Positions 1 to 12,385 of a stretch of DNA of 64,000 nucleotides are shown one piece after another. Positions within the stretch are counted from its first letter, which is position 1. Each line of letters opens with the position of its first letter. Both the position numbers and the translations under genes were made by a program. The stretch spans positions 125,547 to 189,546 of the forward strand of contig VZRR01004735.1 of the NCBI GenBank assembly GCA_013398015.1. Reading direction: 5' to 3'. The notes under the pieces are model-generated. The model did no database searches, was not told where the DNA came from, and was given only the letters and a program-made list of their open reading frames with translations. The DNA comes from Oreocharis arfaki (lineage: Eukaryota; Chordata; Aves; Passeriformes; Paramythiidae).

Positions 1-2681
1 TGCCAGGCTGACAATTGGACTACTTTTATCCACAGTAGCGCAGGGGTGGTGCATGATGGGGGATTTGAGGCATCCTTCCTTATACCCTTAGACAGCAAGA
101 ATAACTGCAAAGTGTTCTTCAGTCTTCAAACTAACCCTGCAGCGCTGGACTCCTCCCACTACATGCCTTTGACCTGAATACGAGTCAGTGAATGGAATAT
201 ACTTCAGTGAAGGACCCTACAAGAACCAGTTGTCTCTGCTCTGTTTCCTTGCTGTGGCTGCTGTGATCTTACAGCTGCTATCACAAAGTAGCAGAACTTG
301 GCAGTGGATGCTTTGCCCTTGTAAAGATAACTCATAATTATTGCAGCAGCACAGAGCTAGGAAGCATTCAATTTATGTATGAAGACTGGCTGTCCAACCC
401 CATTTCCCCTCATTTTTTCCCATCAGCATGGGCAGTAATGCAGTTACACATAAAATAGGAATATCATAGTACCAGACGTGACATTTTCATCAGGGAGATT
501 TCAGATTTAACTGCAGTGAAAATCTTATTTAGTCTGCTTGAGAGCTTGGTAGGTTTTCTTTTGTGTGTGTGTGTGTGCGCGTGCGTGCTCTGGGCGGGGC
601 TTTTGCAAATTGCTTGACCTGCTTATGCAGAGAATTTACACTCTTTTTATTATCACTTTGTAAGTCTCTCCCAACACTCCACTGTATTTATTATAATTCT
701 CCTTCTCAGAAGGCTAGAGGAAGGAGACAAAGTGATGCACAAACCAGAAAATATTTATATTTACTTTTTTAAGGGTAGAGCATGTTTATGCTTTCTTTTT
801 TTGATTGTGTAACGATTTTAACTTTTTTCTTTCCTGGTGTGGTTCACCAAAATTGGAATGCCTTGGAAATACCACATTACTCTTTCCCGTAAAGTGGAAG
901 CTGTTTGTCTACCAAGACACACATGTTTTGGGGCAGATCTGTGCTAAAGCAAGCTACAAAAATTCCATTTAGGAAATACAAGATGTTTCTGGATTCAGGG
1001 TAATATTTTCAAACATCCATGTCATTTAAGAGCCTTTATTCAATTAGAAAAGAAACCAGTGTTACTCAGGGGGTAATTCCTCTGAAATGTAAGACATCTT
1101 TAGGGTGCTCTGTGGCTTCTGTGCTTGTGCAGACCTTTAGGAATGTCTGCAAGGCACCCAGCACTGGGGATGCTGCTCTCTGCTGTTGCTGGTTCAAATG
1201 ATGCTGCCAAAGCAGATGCCCAAGACCCCACGTTCCCCAGTGCCAGGGCAGTGTTTGCTGGTCATGCACCAGTGCCAGGTGGTGCCTGACGTGTTTGTTC
1301 ACAGGTCCCAGATGACAACATGAGCTGCCAGAGAATTGGCCTCTGTCCCTCTGCGCCTGAGCCTGGCATCAGTCACGTAGCAGGTTCTGTTCTGTTCTGC
1401 TACGCTCCTGTGAGACAATCACCTTTGGATGTGCCAAATATTTGCCCAGGTTCTGCCCCGACTTCCTCCAGCAGACAGTCACTGGAGTTAGGAATAGACA
1501 GTAGGAGCACGCTTATTAAGAGAGGGCTGGTCCCCAACAAATGGCTTTTCTGGCAGCCTCAGGCTTGCCCATGCCGCTCTGCTGTCCAGTCTTTTCTCCT
1601 CTTTGCATTGACAGTGGTGTCTCTCTCTCTGTCTGCCACGTGTAATGAACAGATGAAAAGATCCTGCTGGGCATTAACCCTATCATTATTTTGCTAAGAA
1701 TTTGATTTTGAAGTATTTAATAAATGAATTCTGCTGATTTTCGGAGAATTAATCTTCTGCTACCACTTTTTTATGATTCTGTACAAAGCAGTTATTTGAA
1801 CAAGAGGAGGTGAATTATGGACCTACCTAAGGAGACATTATGTATAAGGTACCATTTAGGAATACTTTTTTCTGTAGTAATTTTTGAAAATTTTCCTGGA
1901 AATACGTATTTACTAACTTAAAAGGGGAAGAACTTGTTTCTTTTGTTTTCTGTTTCCAAAGTAACAACAGTGATTACACAGCCTTTTTTTTTTTTTTTAA
2001 TACTCAGACCACCTCCATGCGAGTAAAGAAGCTGTCATTTTCTTCCTGTTCATTCATGAGGTTATGAAAGTTGGATTCAGTCCAGCTTCCCTTGAAATCA
2101 GTGGCAATGTATCTGCTAACTTGGTTCCGGATTTCTAAATGGTATTTTGTCCCTTTACAAGATCACATGCTGAGGATTTACCAGCAAATTTTTGGCTGAT
2201 TTAAAGGAAGAGTTTCAGGGGAACATTTCAGGGAAACAACCCTGAGTCACACTGGACTCTTTTTAAAATTGAATAAAGGCTCCAGCTAGTGTAGATTGCT
2301 ATGAAGATTTTTAGGAAGTTATATCAAGGTATGCCCTAGCTTACAACGAGATGCTCATCTATGTAAGTGCTGCATAAAGGAGGCTTTTCAGGATGACTGA
2401 CCCCCTGTTTGGAATGTCATTCAGCATCTGGGGTTTTTTCTCCATAGGTTGTTTATTCATGTGAACTTACTGACTCTGATTTTAAAGAACTGTTTCTGCA
2501 GATCTAGATAATACTACAGACTTCCACGCTTATTTGCACTTATGATGCCCTTTATTATTTTTAATTATTATTAGTGATGCTTACACAGAATAGTTGATGT
2601 TTATAAAAAACACCAAGCATACATGAAATCTAACCCAAATTATCTGGCCTCAGGTTAAATGTCAGCAGAATCAGGACTTAC
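1..2681 (-). other. PHACTR1: PHACTR1 intron downstream of the 56-bp RPEL exon (incomplete)
   Basis: The intron begins with donor gtaagt at 2681-2676 on the minus strand and runs off the left edge. No coding exon was recognised. It holds a TG-rich run grading into GCGTGCGTG near 562-588, a run of T near 1984-1998, and part of a weak dispersed repeat at about 2276-2323. Small open frames here (for example 1320-1697 plus, 125 codons) show no family resemblance and no splice context. Confidence 0.7.
562..588. repeat. TG-rich simple repeat
   Basis: Alternating purine-pyrimidine run tgtgtgtgtgtgtgcgcgtg continuing cgtg. It is a short potential Z-DNA-type tract inside a PHACTR1 intron. Confidence 0.85.
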
Positions 2682-2737
2682 GTTTCAGTATGTTCCTCTG
2701 CTCCAATTCTTCAGCAGTTGGCCTCTGGCTCAGCCGT
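2682..2737 (-). CDS. PHACTR1: PHACTR1 short exon encoding the second C-terminal RPEL repeat
   Basis: This 56-bp exon is too short to stand out as an open frame but is clear from splice signals and protein match. Acceptor ttttttcgcag and donor gtaagt bound it; it enters in phase 2 and leaves in phase 1. Joined to the preceding AG it reads RRLSQRPTAEELEQRNILK, a complete RPEL core with R-P, E-E-L and N-I-L. In the family this repeat is followed within a few residues by another RPEL and then the PP1-binding C-terminus. I searched 1-2681 by eye for those exons and did not see them, so they should lie left of the window. Confidence 0.95.
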
Positions 2738-3151
2738 CTGCGAAAAAAGTCCAAGATCAGTTTTTGGACCATATCATATTCTCCTCAGTTCTCTGTCTTG
2801 AAGAGTTACTTTGAGGTGTGAAAGGCAGAACAGAAAGCACTGACACTGCTCCATTATGTACTTGGAATGCCCGGACCATGCGTGACACACACCATGCTTT
2901 GCTTTCGCAGTTTCCTCTGTTTCCAACCCACGAAAGACAAAATGTTATGTCATCTTAGGCATGACTCTCCCACCCCTACCCCAGGCAGAGCTGCTGAAAG
3001 CTAAGCCACACAGATGTCTCCACTTAATTTCCTTCCTTCCATGCCTGCTTCCTGACTTGCACAAGCATTTCTAGCTAGGATCCAGCTAACCCTCTCGCTG
3101 CCCTCTCGCCAGCCTCCTGACTGCGCCCCGTTTGTTCACACAGTTTGAACA

Positions 3152-3187
3152 CACAGTCCACAGAAAAAACACAGTCCACAGAAAAAA
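3152..3187. repeat. 18-bp tandem duplication
   Basis: Two perfect head-to-tail copies of an 18-base unit starting cacagtccacagaaaaaa. Confidence 0.9.
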
Positions 3188-6100
3188 CAAGGGACTGTTT
3201 GGCAGCACTGAGGGCAGAACAATAGCAGCCCTCTTCCTCACCACACTCACTTCCCTCCTCCTCCTCCTCTTCCCTCCTCCTATATGAAATCCTATATTGA
3301 AGGATCAGTGTGACTTGCTAGTCAACCTGTACATAACAGGGTCACAAACCCCACAATCTAATTACAAATGGGGACTCTGTACATAGGAATGACCTGAATA
3401 TTCAGAATACAAAGCAAGCACAAAAGGGTCTTTGCAAAACAAAGGAAACCAGAGAGATGACATCAGAAGTCAGCACTGTTGGGCATCCTCATACTCTTAT
3501 CCGAGTCAATGGGAGTTTTGTCAACGATACCAATGACAGGACAGAGCCTTTTCTTCCTTCAGACTTGGTCATTCAGAGACATTTCCAACTTGAGGGCCCC
3601 AGTCTCTGCCAGCTGGACCAGTTTCCCTGCATGTTACTGGGCACTGATAGGAAATGATAAGAACGCTGCATGGCTTCATCTTCTGCAATGAATGTTTCCC
3701 TGACCCTGGGCACAGCAGCTCCCTGAAACGGAGCTGGCTCTGCAAGGCTGGATGAGAGATGTCTGACAATGGCTCCTCACCACACAGGGGCTAAGCTGCT
3801 GCTGCACACTCATCCCCACCCTTATCCAGAGTCAGGAGCTCGTGTGTGTGTCAGTTCAAGACTCCTGCCCCTCACACTGTGTGCAGAGCACAGGGCTCTG
3901 AACGCAGCAAAAGCAGCGGGTAGGAGCCCACCTCCTACACCAGCTGTTTGAAGGCAAAAGCTTTACAGGCACCTGATTTTACAGTCTGAAGATTTCTACC
4001 AGCAGAGGTGATACCAGCCATATGTCCTTTGGGGTCACTCTACCATGAAAACAAAACAACAGAACACAGCCCTGTTTCAGTGTAGAATTTGGAGTCACGA
4101 GCTTTGTCCCTTTCTCATGGTAGATTGAACATTTATCTCATTAGAAAAGTGTTAAAAAGGACAGAGGGTGATCCTTAATTCAGAAGTAAAGAATGTCTGC
4201 AAAGTACTCTGAAGACAGAAAGTGCTATTCAAGTGCTTGCTATTACCATCTTTAGGTTACAGTAGCTGTTGCTAATGGAAGACTTTGCCTTAAGACTATG
4301 AAGGAATTAAAACTACTCCATTTTTAGCAGCACATGAGAACCAAAATGCAAAAGTTGCCACTTAGCCCCACCATGTGTGTCTGCAGGAATTGTGTTATAA
4401 AGGTTTTTAATCTCTCGCACCATGATGCTTTTCAATAAGGTTGAATCAGAAGGATGTTCAGGGTAAACTCCAGCCACCCAGCATGTGGATGGCTTCTACA
4501 GAAACAAACATCATAGTAAAAGGAGAAAGAAGAAAAAGCTCCCCAAAAGGTCCTCCCCCTTCCAAGAAAACAGGGATTGAAGGAGTCTGATAACTGTTCC
4601 GTCATGAACTGTTCACACTAGGATGTTTCTAACAGAAGGCAGTTTTATCTTCCTACAGAAGCGATTTGCAACAAGGATCAAGCCTTCCATGTGTTTAGTG
4701 AGGTACCTACCATGAAGTACTTGCATTTAAATCCACCTTTTACTCCATGTTACCATGTCATTGCTTCTCCACAAGAGGACAGAGATTTCCTCCAAGTATG
4801 CCCTTGTTATCATATGCACCCTCTACTCCTGTGCTGCTCAGGACCTATAGACTGTGGGATTCTTTCTCACACTGGTAGGGCCCCTAGTGAAAGCCAGCTG
4901 AGGACACCCATGCTTCCCATCAAGAGTAAAATTACTTTGCAGAGCCCATTATCCACCCTTTTCAGTCTGCAGAGTACTCCCACCTAAATGGTGACCACCA
5001 TTTCCAAGTGATGCACAGCAGAAAAGCCATGACACTTTGGATAGATTCATTCAAGGATTATGTTTCACTTCTGGAATTTTATAATCCCAAGAAGTTTTAA
5101 TAATATGACTTAGGCAGTAGGAAAAGCTAAGGTATCCCTGTAGAGGACCAAAATCTTAATTAGTCCTTACAGTGCAAGTAGTAAAGCAGCACTGGAGGAT
5201 GAAGAAGGTCATGAATAGAAGCTGTGGAGGTTCCTGACCTCCAGTACCACTGTCTGCTTTCATCTCCATGAACTGCTGTTACATTCCCATTCCCATTATC
5301 CTTTGGGACTGACTGAGCCTGCTCCTTCTCCTTCATTCTAAGTCCCTCCTCGATGAACTCTTCAAACAAATCCAGCCCGTTCCACAGCCTTTCCCTTCCA
5401 AGCTCTCACAATTATCTCTTTTCATGGTCTCTTGCTCAGTTGATTTCTTCTCATGCTGTTACAGTGACTTCTGCCCCCAAACTATGGGGGCTTTACAACC
5501 ACCCCCACCAGCTCCTCAGAACAGCACCATTTTAGTTCTTGTTTCTTGCCTCCTAATTTCTAGGTTTGCCAGATGCTGAACAGCTGTTAACATCTCTATT
5601 ACTCTTTGAAAATCTTGATAGTAGTTACAGATAATGTATATCAAGAAACGCAAGCAGCTCTTGCTTTATTACTATGGCTGCAAATACATGTTTTATTCTT
5701 TCATACTAAATTTCAGTACACCATCTCCAGCATCCAGCTCTGACCTTGGCAAACATCAGTGGTGATAGCTCCCCTCTTCTGCCTTCCTTCCTGTGCTGCC
5801 CAGCATAAAAAGTTGTTAATGAAGCCCACCTAGCTTGCAGAGGTTGATTTCAGTGGTTTGATTGCTGGCTTGCTGCTGTGCCTTATTTCATTTAACATCA
5901 CAGGGGCTGCATGAGGCAGTCAGGAGGCCACAGGTCAGCAAAAAGGTGTCTCATTAGCAGCTCAATCAGAATAAATGGGAGAAAATGGAGGCGAGGAAGG
6001 AACCTGGTGCCATGGCAAAGAATGGATCTGCTTGGGCAAACTATAAGGATGGAGTGGGATGAGTGCTGCTGCTGTTGATCAGAAAGGTAACTCCAGATGT

Positions 6101-7800
6101 TTCATGGAAGTAAGTGAGTGCAGGTACCTGACCAAGGAACAGGCGAGACAGACCTTAACAAGTAACCACCTCTGACAGCACTTTCTGTATTTAAAATCCC
6201 TTGTGTGATCCCATGCCTCACCTTCACTGTGCCATCCACACAGTTTTGCAATATACTTCAGGCATTCAAGAAGACAGGAAAGTTTTTTGTAATTTGTGCT
6301 TTACAGTGTATTGCTTTGGTTTATACTTCATACGTTTTTGCAATATTGATTACAACAGTTTTGCAAATACGCTGTGACAAAGGTTTTACTACAAAGGAAA
6401 CCTTCCTAAGATTTATGGTCACATAAGGAAAGCCTTGCTAGGATTTTACTGAAAAAATCATATCCAAATGAGATTGTCAGTGAAACATTAAAAAGTTTGT
6501 TCACGTTTACAAAGATAAACTTGACAGCAAACCAATTTTCTGAATTAACTGCCTGCATGATCAAATGCATCACACTCCTTGGGCTAGACAATAAGAGCTG
6601 AGCAGTTCTTCATGAGGACAGTGTATAGTGGGGCTTATTTTGTTGGGTGTTTTTATTTTTTGTTTGCTTGTTCTTTTGAATTTGCTCTGGGCTGGACTGG
6701 TCACATCACAGCCGACGAGTAGGAGTTTGGGGCCAGAAGGGACAATCATGCAAAATCAATTGCTGTGGATCTGAAATACTGGCTGGTGCGAGTGTAATCT
6801 CTTCAGAGAGCAACAGGAAAGAAAGGCAGCATTTTCACTGATGGATGCTACTGTTTGGAGCCTCCCTAGCAACCGGAGAACTCAGAATGAAAACTTTCTG
6901 CTCCATGTGTCAGTGTTCTGCAGGAGCAATAAAAGGAAAAACATCTCCTTGGGCACGACAAAACACTTAAATGAAGTACACAGTGACACTTACCCTGTTC
7001 TGCAGTGTGGCCATTCCCTGAGGGCTCTCAGGAGAGCAGCCAACCCGTTGTGGGGCCTCAGCTCAGATTTTTGCAGCCCTTTGTCTGCAGCACCTTTGAA
7101 GAAAGACGCTCCTGGCTGCCTAGGCTGTCCCCTACCAGGAGTCATGGGTTTTCTGCCCTTGATCTCTTGTTTTGCTGTGGATGAGCTCCAAGAAAAAGCT
7201 GGTTCATGCCATCCAGCTTGTTATGTGAACAGGATGATGTGGGAAATGTGTTTTCTGTGTACCAGGAATTAATCTTTGCCTCTGTCCAGAGGACAAGAAA
7301 ATTTAAGAGCCTAGCGTGGGGTCATACGCAAGTATAATGTCTGGATATAATACAGGGCTTGCTGGAAAATGATTCCCCACACACTCGCCAGGCTTATTAA
7401 CTGTGAGTGTCTGCAGACATGAAAGGCAGAACCTAGCAGCTCTCCAGTGCTTGAATGGTGACATCTGGTGTGTGTGACCCATGAACAGGACTGGTGGACA
7501 CGACAGGGCCCTCAGCAGCATGGTGAGATGTCCAGAATATCCCCAAGGCAACTCTGAGCCAAGTCATGCTCACACAGCTGTTCCTCATGACTTAAGTCAC
7601 CCTGATGTAAAATAACTACTGAGCACAGTGGGGCATAATCTCTGGAGCAACTCCTGAAATTATTCTGTACGTGAAAATATCTTTAATCAGCTGCAACTGG
7701 GCTCATACTACCCTAGACACTGCTCTAATAGAGCAGTAAATCTGAGCTGGGCACATGAGAAACCAGCTGTTACAAAGAACTACTTGTCACATTGCTCTTT

Positions 7801-7857
7801 AGCTGACATAAATGAGTGTGACTGAAGCCAGTAGAACTGCGCTGATTTACATCAGCA
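7801..7857. repeat. Relic of an ancient amniote interspersed repeat (weak)
   Basis: The words gactgaagccagtagaactg and cgctgatttacatcagc resemble a motif seen many times in archosaur and turtle genomes (tgaagtcaatgg followed by ctgatttacaccagc). The ends gctgacataaat and atttacatcagc also form an imperfect inverted pair. I cannot name the family. Confidence 0.35.
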
Positions 7858-10800
7858 AAATAATTCCACATGAGGAAAATTTAATGGGAGTAGAGTCTCA
7901 ATTTACCTTGCCTTTCCCAATAATAATAATGCTGATAGCAAAGCAGAATTGGTGAAGTAAAGGCTATCGGGGCTCTTTGCATTCCCATGCCATATACACA
8001 AAATTTAGAGAAAAAGGGAGGAGAAGAAAATCTTGTATTTGCTTCTATCACGTAACTGTTAGCAGAGGGCAGGATTGAACTACCTCCTTTCCTTACATCA
8101 CTGCACAATGAGCAAAAAATCATTGTAAACCTGGAGGTTCACTTTCTCTGAAGTGCCAGCCCAGATATTGCCAGGCAGACTGCAGAGTCTACGGAGGACT
8201 GTCATTCTCCTAAACAGGATTTATAAAATGGGATTAAATACAGTTTTATCAACGAGTGAATAAACTGAAGGCATATTAAATAGAAAATCCCTACCCAAAG
8301 AAGCAAGTGTAACAGTTTTATACCAATAACAGTCTTGTACTAGAGTCCATTAAAATGTTGACTAATCTGTAGGATTATCACTTTCTTTAAGCTCACTCAC
8401 AGGTAAGTGCGACAAGTCTCCTTGTATCAGTCATGATAATACGCTTTATAACTCCTCTTCCTGAGAAATTAGGGCAATAAAACCATAAGGAGTGTTTGCC
8501 ATGATTCAGCTATCATGTAATGACTGCTTTCCACTTCCCTGTTGATTTAAAATATTTAGCCTCTGGGAGATGGTGGTGCTTCTGCAGCTATAAAGAAGCC
8601 TGTGGCAATGACTAAAGCAGACCAACGTGGGCAGAGATGCCTGTTCATCCCTAGGAAAATGGGTAAAGCATCACTGTGACAGAGTGTAGCAGAAAACTAG
8701 TTAGACAATTCTGGTAGGTAGTGCTTGCTTTTGGTGAAAATCTAAAAAAATGCTAAGTGCCAGTTGAAGATAAAAGTACTTTCTGATGGTGCCTTACTGG
8801 CAAGATACTACTTCTGCCTTAGTATCCCAATGTGTTCCCTGGACTGGACCATTTGATCCAGGATAGCTACAACAGTCCCATATCCTGGAGGAGAGAGGCA
8901 ATGCTTTTGCTCAGCATTAGGGCACTACAAGAAATACAGAACAGTCTGAAACATGAGCCAACCAAATTACAGCTCCCGTAACACATCTGCAGTTGTGTTT
9001 CCAGCTGGGCTCTACAGGAAAATCAGATTTACAACTAAAATTATTCAGACTTTAATTCAGGCTCTAATCAGTCATTTACTACCCCTCAAAATTATCCTTA
9101 TCCCAGACTTGATTTTGTGTTGAGAAACAGCTTCAATATAGACTTTAAAGCTCCGATTAGTCTAGATTGCAGTGAGGATTTTTGGGAAAACTAATCAGCA
9201 AATTTTCTTGCTTGCTCAAGCATCTGTGTATAGTGAAAAATATAACCAAGCTGGCCCTTTGTTTAAAACTCTTAAAACTGACCAATTTGTTTTCCCATTC
9301 TTTAGATCATGTGAATCTATTCTTGAGTCATGGCTCAAATGATGCTGTTTTTTCTGTTTCAGCTCACTGAGGGATTGAATTATGATTTTGATTTATTCTT
9401 TGGAAAGTTACAAGCTTCCCAAGAAAGAACTACCCAGAGTATGTCTCCTGGGAAAAGAGAATCATATTAAAAATGTAGATTTCAACAATTCATTAAGTTT
9501 GACTAAGGTTAAAATCTTGTTCATCATATACGGAAAAAATTTCTTTTTAATACCCACACAAAGCAAAATTATCTTGGGCCATGAAGTTTGTATTTTGTTG
9601 AAAGAAATAAAGCAATGACTAGATATCCCTATAACCCTGACCAGAAACAGTGTGAACAATGACATACCCAAGTCATCAGTCTTCCGTTACACCCCTATCA
9701 CAATGCATACACCTGCATTTTCCCAAGAAATCACTTCATTTCTTTTCTAAAGATAATGCCAAGCAGTGATAGACACACAAATTCAGATTTTGGCCCCCTA
9801 TTCAATAATACTAACTGCTAAATGCCTACTGGTTTGTGGAACATTGCAAGATCATGCCTCGCACCTCAAGCTCGAAAATGGAGCACCCTCCGTTTCATTA
9901 CTGTGCTGTTCCATTAATGTCAAAACTCTCAGCCAAATGCTGCCTGGTCACATAAAACATGATCATGTAAGTTTAAATGATTTTAGAAAAAAGGAGGCAT
10001 GGCTGAATTAAGATAGTTATACCACATAAGTTTTGCAGCATTATTTCTCAAATCTCTTATCCCTAGTCCCAAGAACAAAATATCCAAAAACTGCAGTAGG
10101 AAACAAAGAACATTTTTTTTAGAGTAGGGAAGTTACTATGCATCTAATTCAAGGATGTATTTTTGGAACAATAAAAATGGGATGTTTTTGCGTACTAGAA
10201 ATCCAGAGGGAGAAATGTACTAAACGCTGGTTGAAAATCTAAAGCATGCCAGAAAAAACAGATGGATGTTAGGACCCATTGTAATAGAGAAAAAAATGTT
10301 CTAAAATGTTAGCGATTGTCCTTCTGTTGTCTATACAGCATTGTGAGAAGACACTTGCTTCACAAAATGTAATAATATTGAATTAAAAGCTGATTTTACA
10401 AAGCTACAGAGATCATAATTCACAGTTCAAGGTCAATCTATGAATGACTTGAGTAAAATTGCACCAAAAATACTCAATCTGAGCTGAACAGATATGCTTG
10501 CTGTCTATAGGCATTATTGAATGGTTCATCTTAAAATCTCTATACAGTAAAGTTTTTTCGTCTCTGTGAACAAACATACTTACAGCAATGGGTCTTTAAC
10601 GATACATTTTTGAAGTAAAGATCTAGAACCTGAACCGCAGGCCTTAAGGTTTAGTTGCCTTACACCTCAGAACAAGGTTTTTTTTTCCTGGTTAAATACA
10701 ACATTGTTTTCCTCCAAACACTGGTTTTTGCAGTCTTCTCCTACCAGCTTCTGCACTGACTCAGTTTTGAGGCGCAACCTTATATTTGGAAGACCTGTAG

Positions 10801-11986
10801 GAGACCAGATGACCACTATTATATTTGCAAAGGTGTCCCCAGTCTCCTGCTGCTGAAGGGTTTCATGGAATATCCTACGGACCACCCTGTCAAACAACAG
10901 ACCTGAGGCGGGGGCCCCGACCCCTTCAGCTCTCTATCACCCAGCCAAGCCAGCTGTGACTGGAGTTGTGACACCACCCCTGGTGTTTTTAGCAACTTGG
11001 ATTAAACAAATCTGGGGTGTCTCTCTAGTTTCCAGCACACAGGTGCTTCTTACCATAAAAGTTACACTCCTAAAAGCAGAGGCATCTCCAAGCACGAGCC
11101 AGAAGAGCAGAACCCCCTTCTCTGTCAGAATTTTCCCCACCCTGGCTCCTGATGCTCAGGGAAGCTTGGATGGTGGAATATATTTCATTTAGGAATAAAG
11201 CAGTTATTCCTCTGTGTATGTGGCATGGCCTTGGGATGGAGACAAAAAGCAATGCTTTAGGTTGGAAGAAGTTCTGTGGGACCAGGGAAGAAAACACGGA
11301 GGGAGGCTGAGGGATGACAGTGGAAGTACAGCCCCACTCCCCAGAGCTCCTCACCTTCTAAAGCCCCAGTGATCTTTCCCAGCAACACTCTCTTCTAAGG
11401 ATCCTCTTCTGAGAAATCTGCTGTCAGAAACTTAAGCGCAACCTACCCTGAGGAGCAGCTGCTGGCTCTGAGGAAAAGCTGAGGGCTGAAGCACATCATG
11501 GAGGAACCACCATCCCTACATTTAGTTAGCCTGAAGATCAAACCCCCTGATGGGCCTCTGTGGACCACAGTGACTGCATGGTGTTTATCTATGGACCACA
11601 GTGACCCAGGAGACCTGTGCATTAGCAGGTGTGTTACACCTCTAGTACTGCCAATACGCAATATGTTGAACAAAAAAAGCAGCAGCACCTTATCTTCTTA
11701 TTCACATATGCACTAACACAACTGTAACCCTAAAATATCAAGCCAGGGACATTTTAAACATGTAAACAAATAAACCAACTTTGCTTGGCAGTCCAAGTAA
11801 TCTGTGACCGTCATGGAAAATCTCAATCCAAAAGGTAAAAAGCTGTTCATTCTAAAGAAGGAAATCTGGGTGGGGAGCTTCACCAGCTTGCTGATGTCAA
11901 TCTCAACATATACATGGCCAACTTGGTAAAGTCTCCTCTGTAACTACAGCAGCTACAGGCCACTCAAAGAATAGAGAGAGGAATTA

Positions 11987-12385
11987 CCATAGAACAGATC
12001 GGGTTGGAAAGGACCTTAATGATTATCTACTTCCAACCTCCCTGTCATGGGCAGGAACCCCTTCCTCTAGATCAGGTTGCTCAAAGTCCCATCCAGCCTG
12101 GCCTTGAACACTTTCAGGGATGAGACAACCCCATCTCCTCTGGGCAACCTGTTCCAGTGTCTCATTACCCTCACAGTAAAGAATTTCTTACTAATATTTA
12201 ATCCAAACCCGTCCTCTGTCAGTTTAAAGCCATTTCCCCTTGTCCTATCTCTACACGCCCTTGTAAAAAGTCCCTCTCCAGCTCTTCTGAAGAACCCCGT
12301 TTAGGCACTGTAAGGCTGCTCTAAGGTCTCCCTAGAGCCTTCATTTCACCAGGCTGAACAACCCCAGCTCTCTCAGCCTGTATCA
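11987..12385 (-). mobile_element. CR1 LINE fragment, 5'-truncated
   Basis: The plus strand shows the reverse complement of a CR1 3' end. It starts with a degenerate catagaa unit and gggttggaaaggacc, then the familiar CR1 wording for the tail region (ccagcctggccttgaacac, gcaacctgttccagtgtctc) and ends in a ctgaacaaccccagctctc block. It is about 400 bp and 5'-truncated, as is normal for CR1. It has no coding potential for reverse transcriptase. It lies in the large PHACTR1 intron in the same orientation as the gene. Confidence 0.93.

Noticed and set aside
1..2681. Search for the last RPEL and PP1-binding exons of PHACTR1
   Set aside because: No matching translation or splice-bounded segment was found; these exons are presumed left of the window.
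10667..10897. 76-codon minus-strand frame that looks protein-like (charged, few low-complexity residues)
   Set aside because: I cannot match it to any family, it has no convincing splice sites linking it to PHACTR1, and the PHACTR1 reading frame is complete without it.
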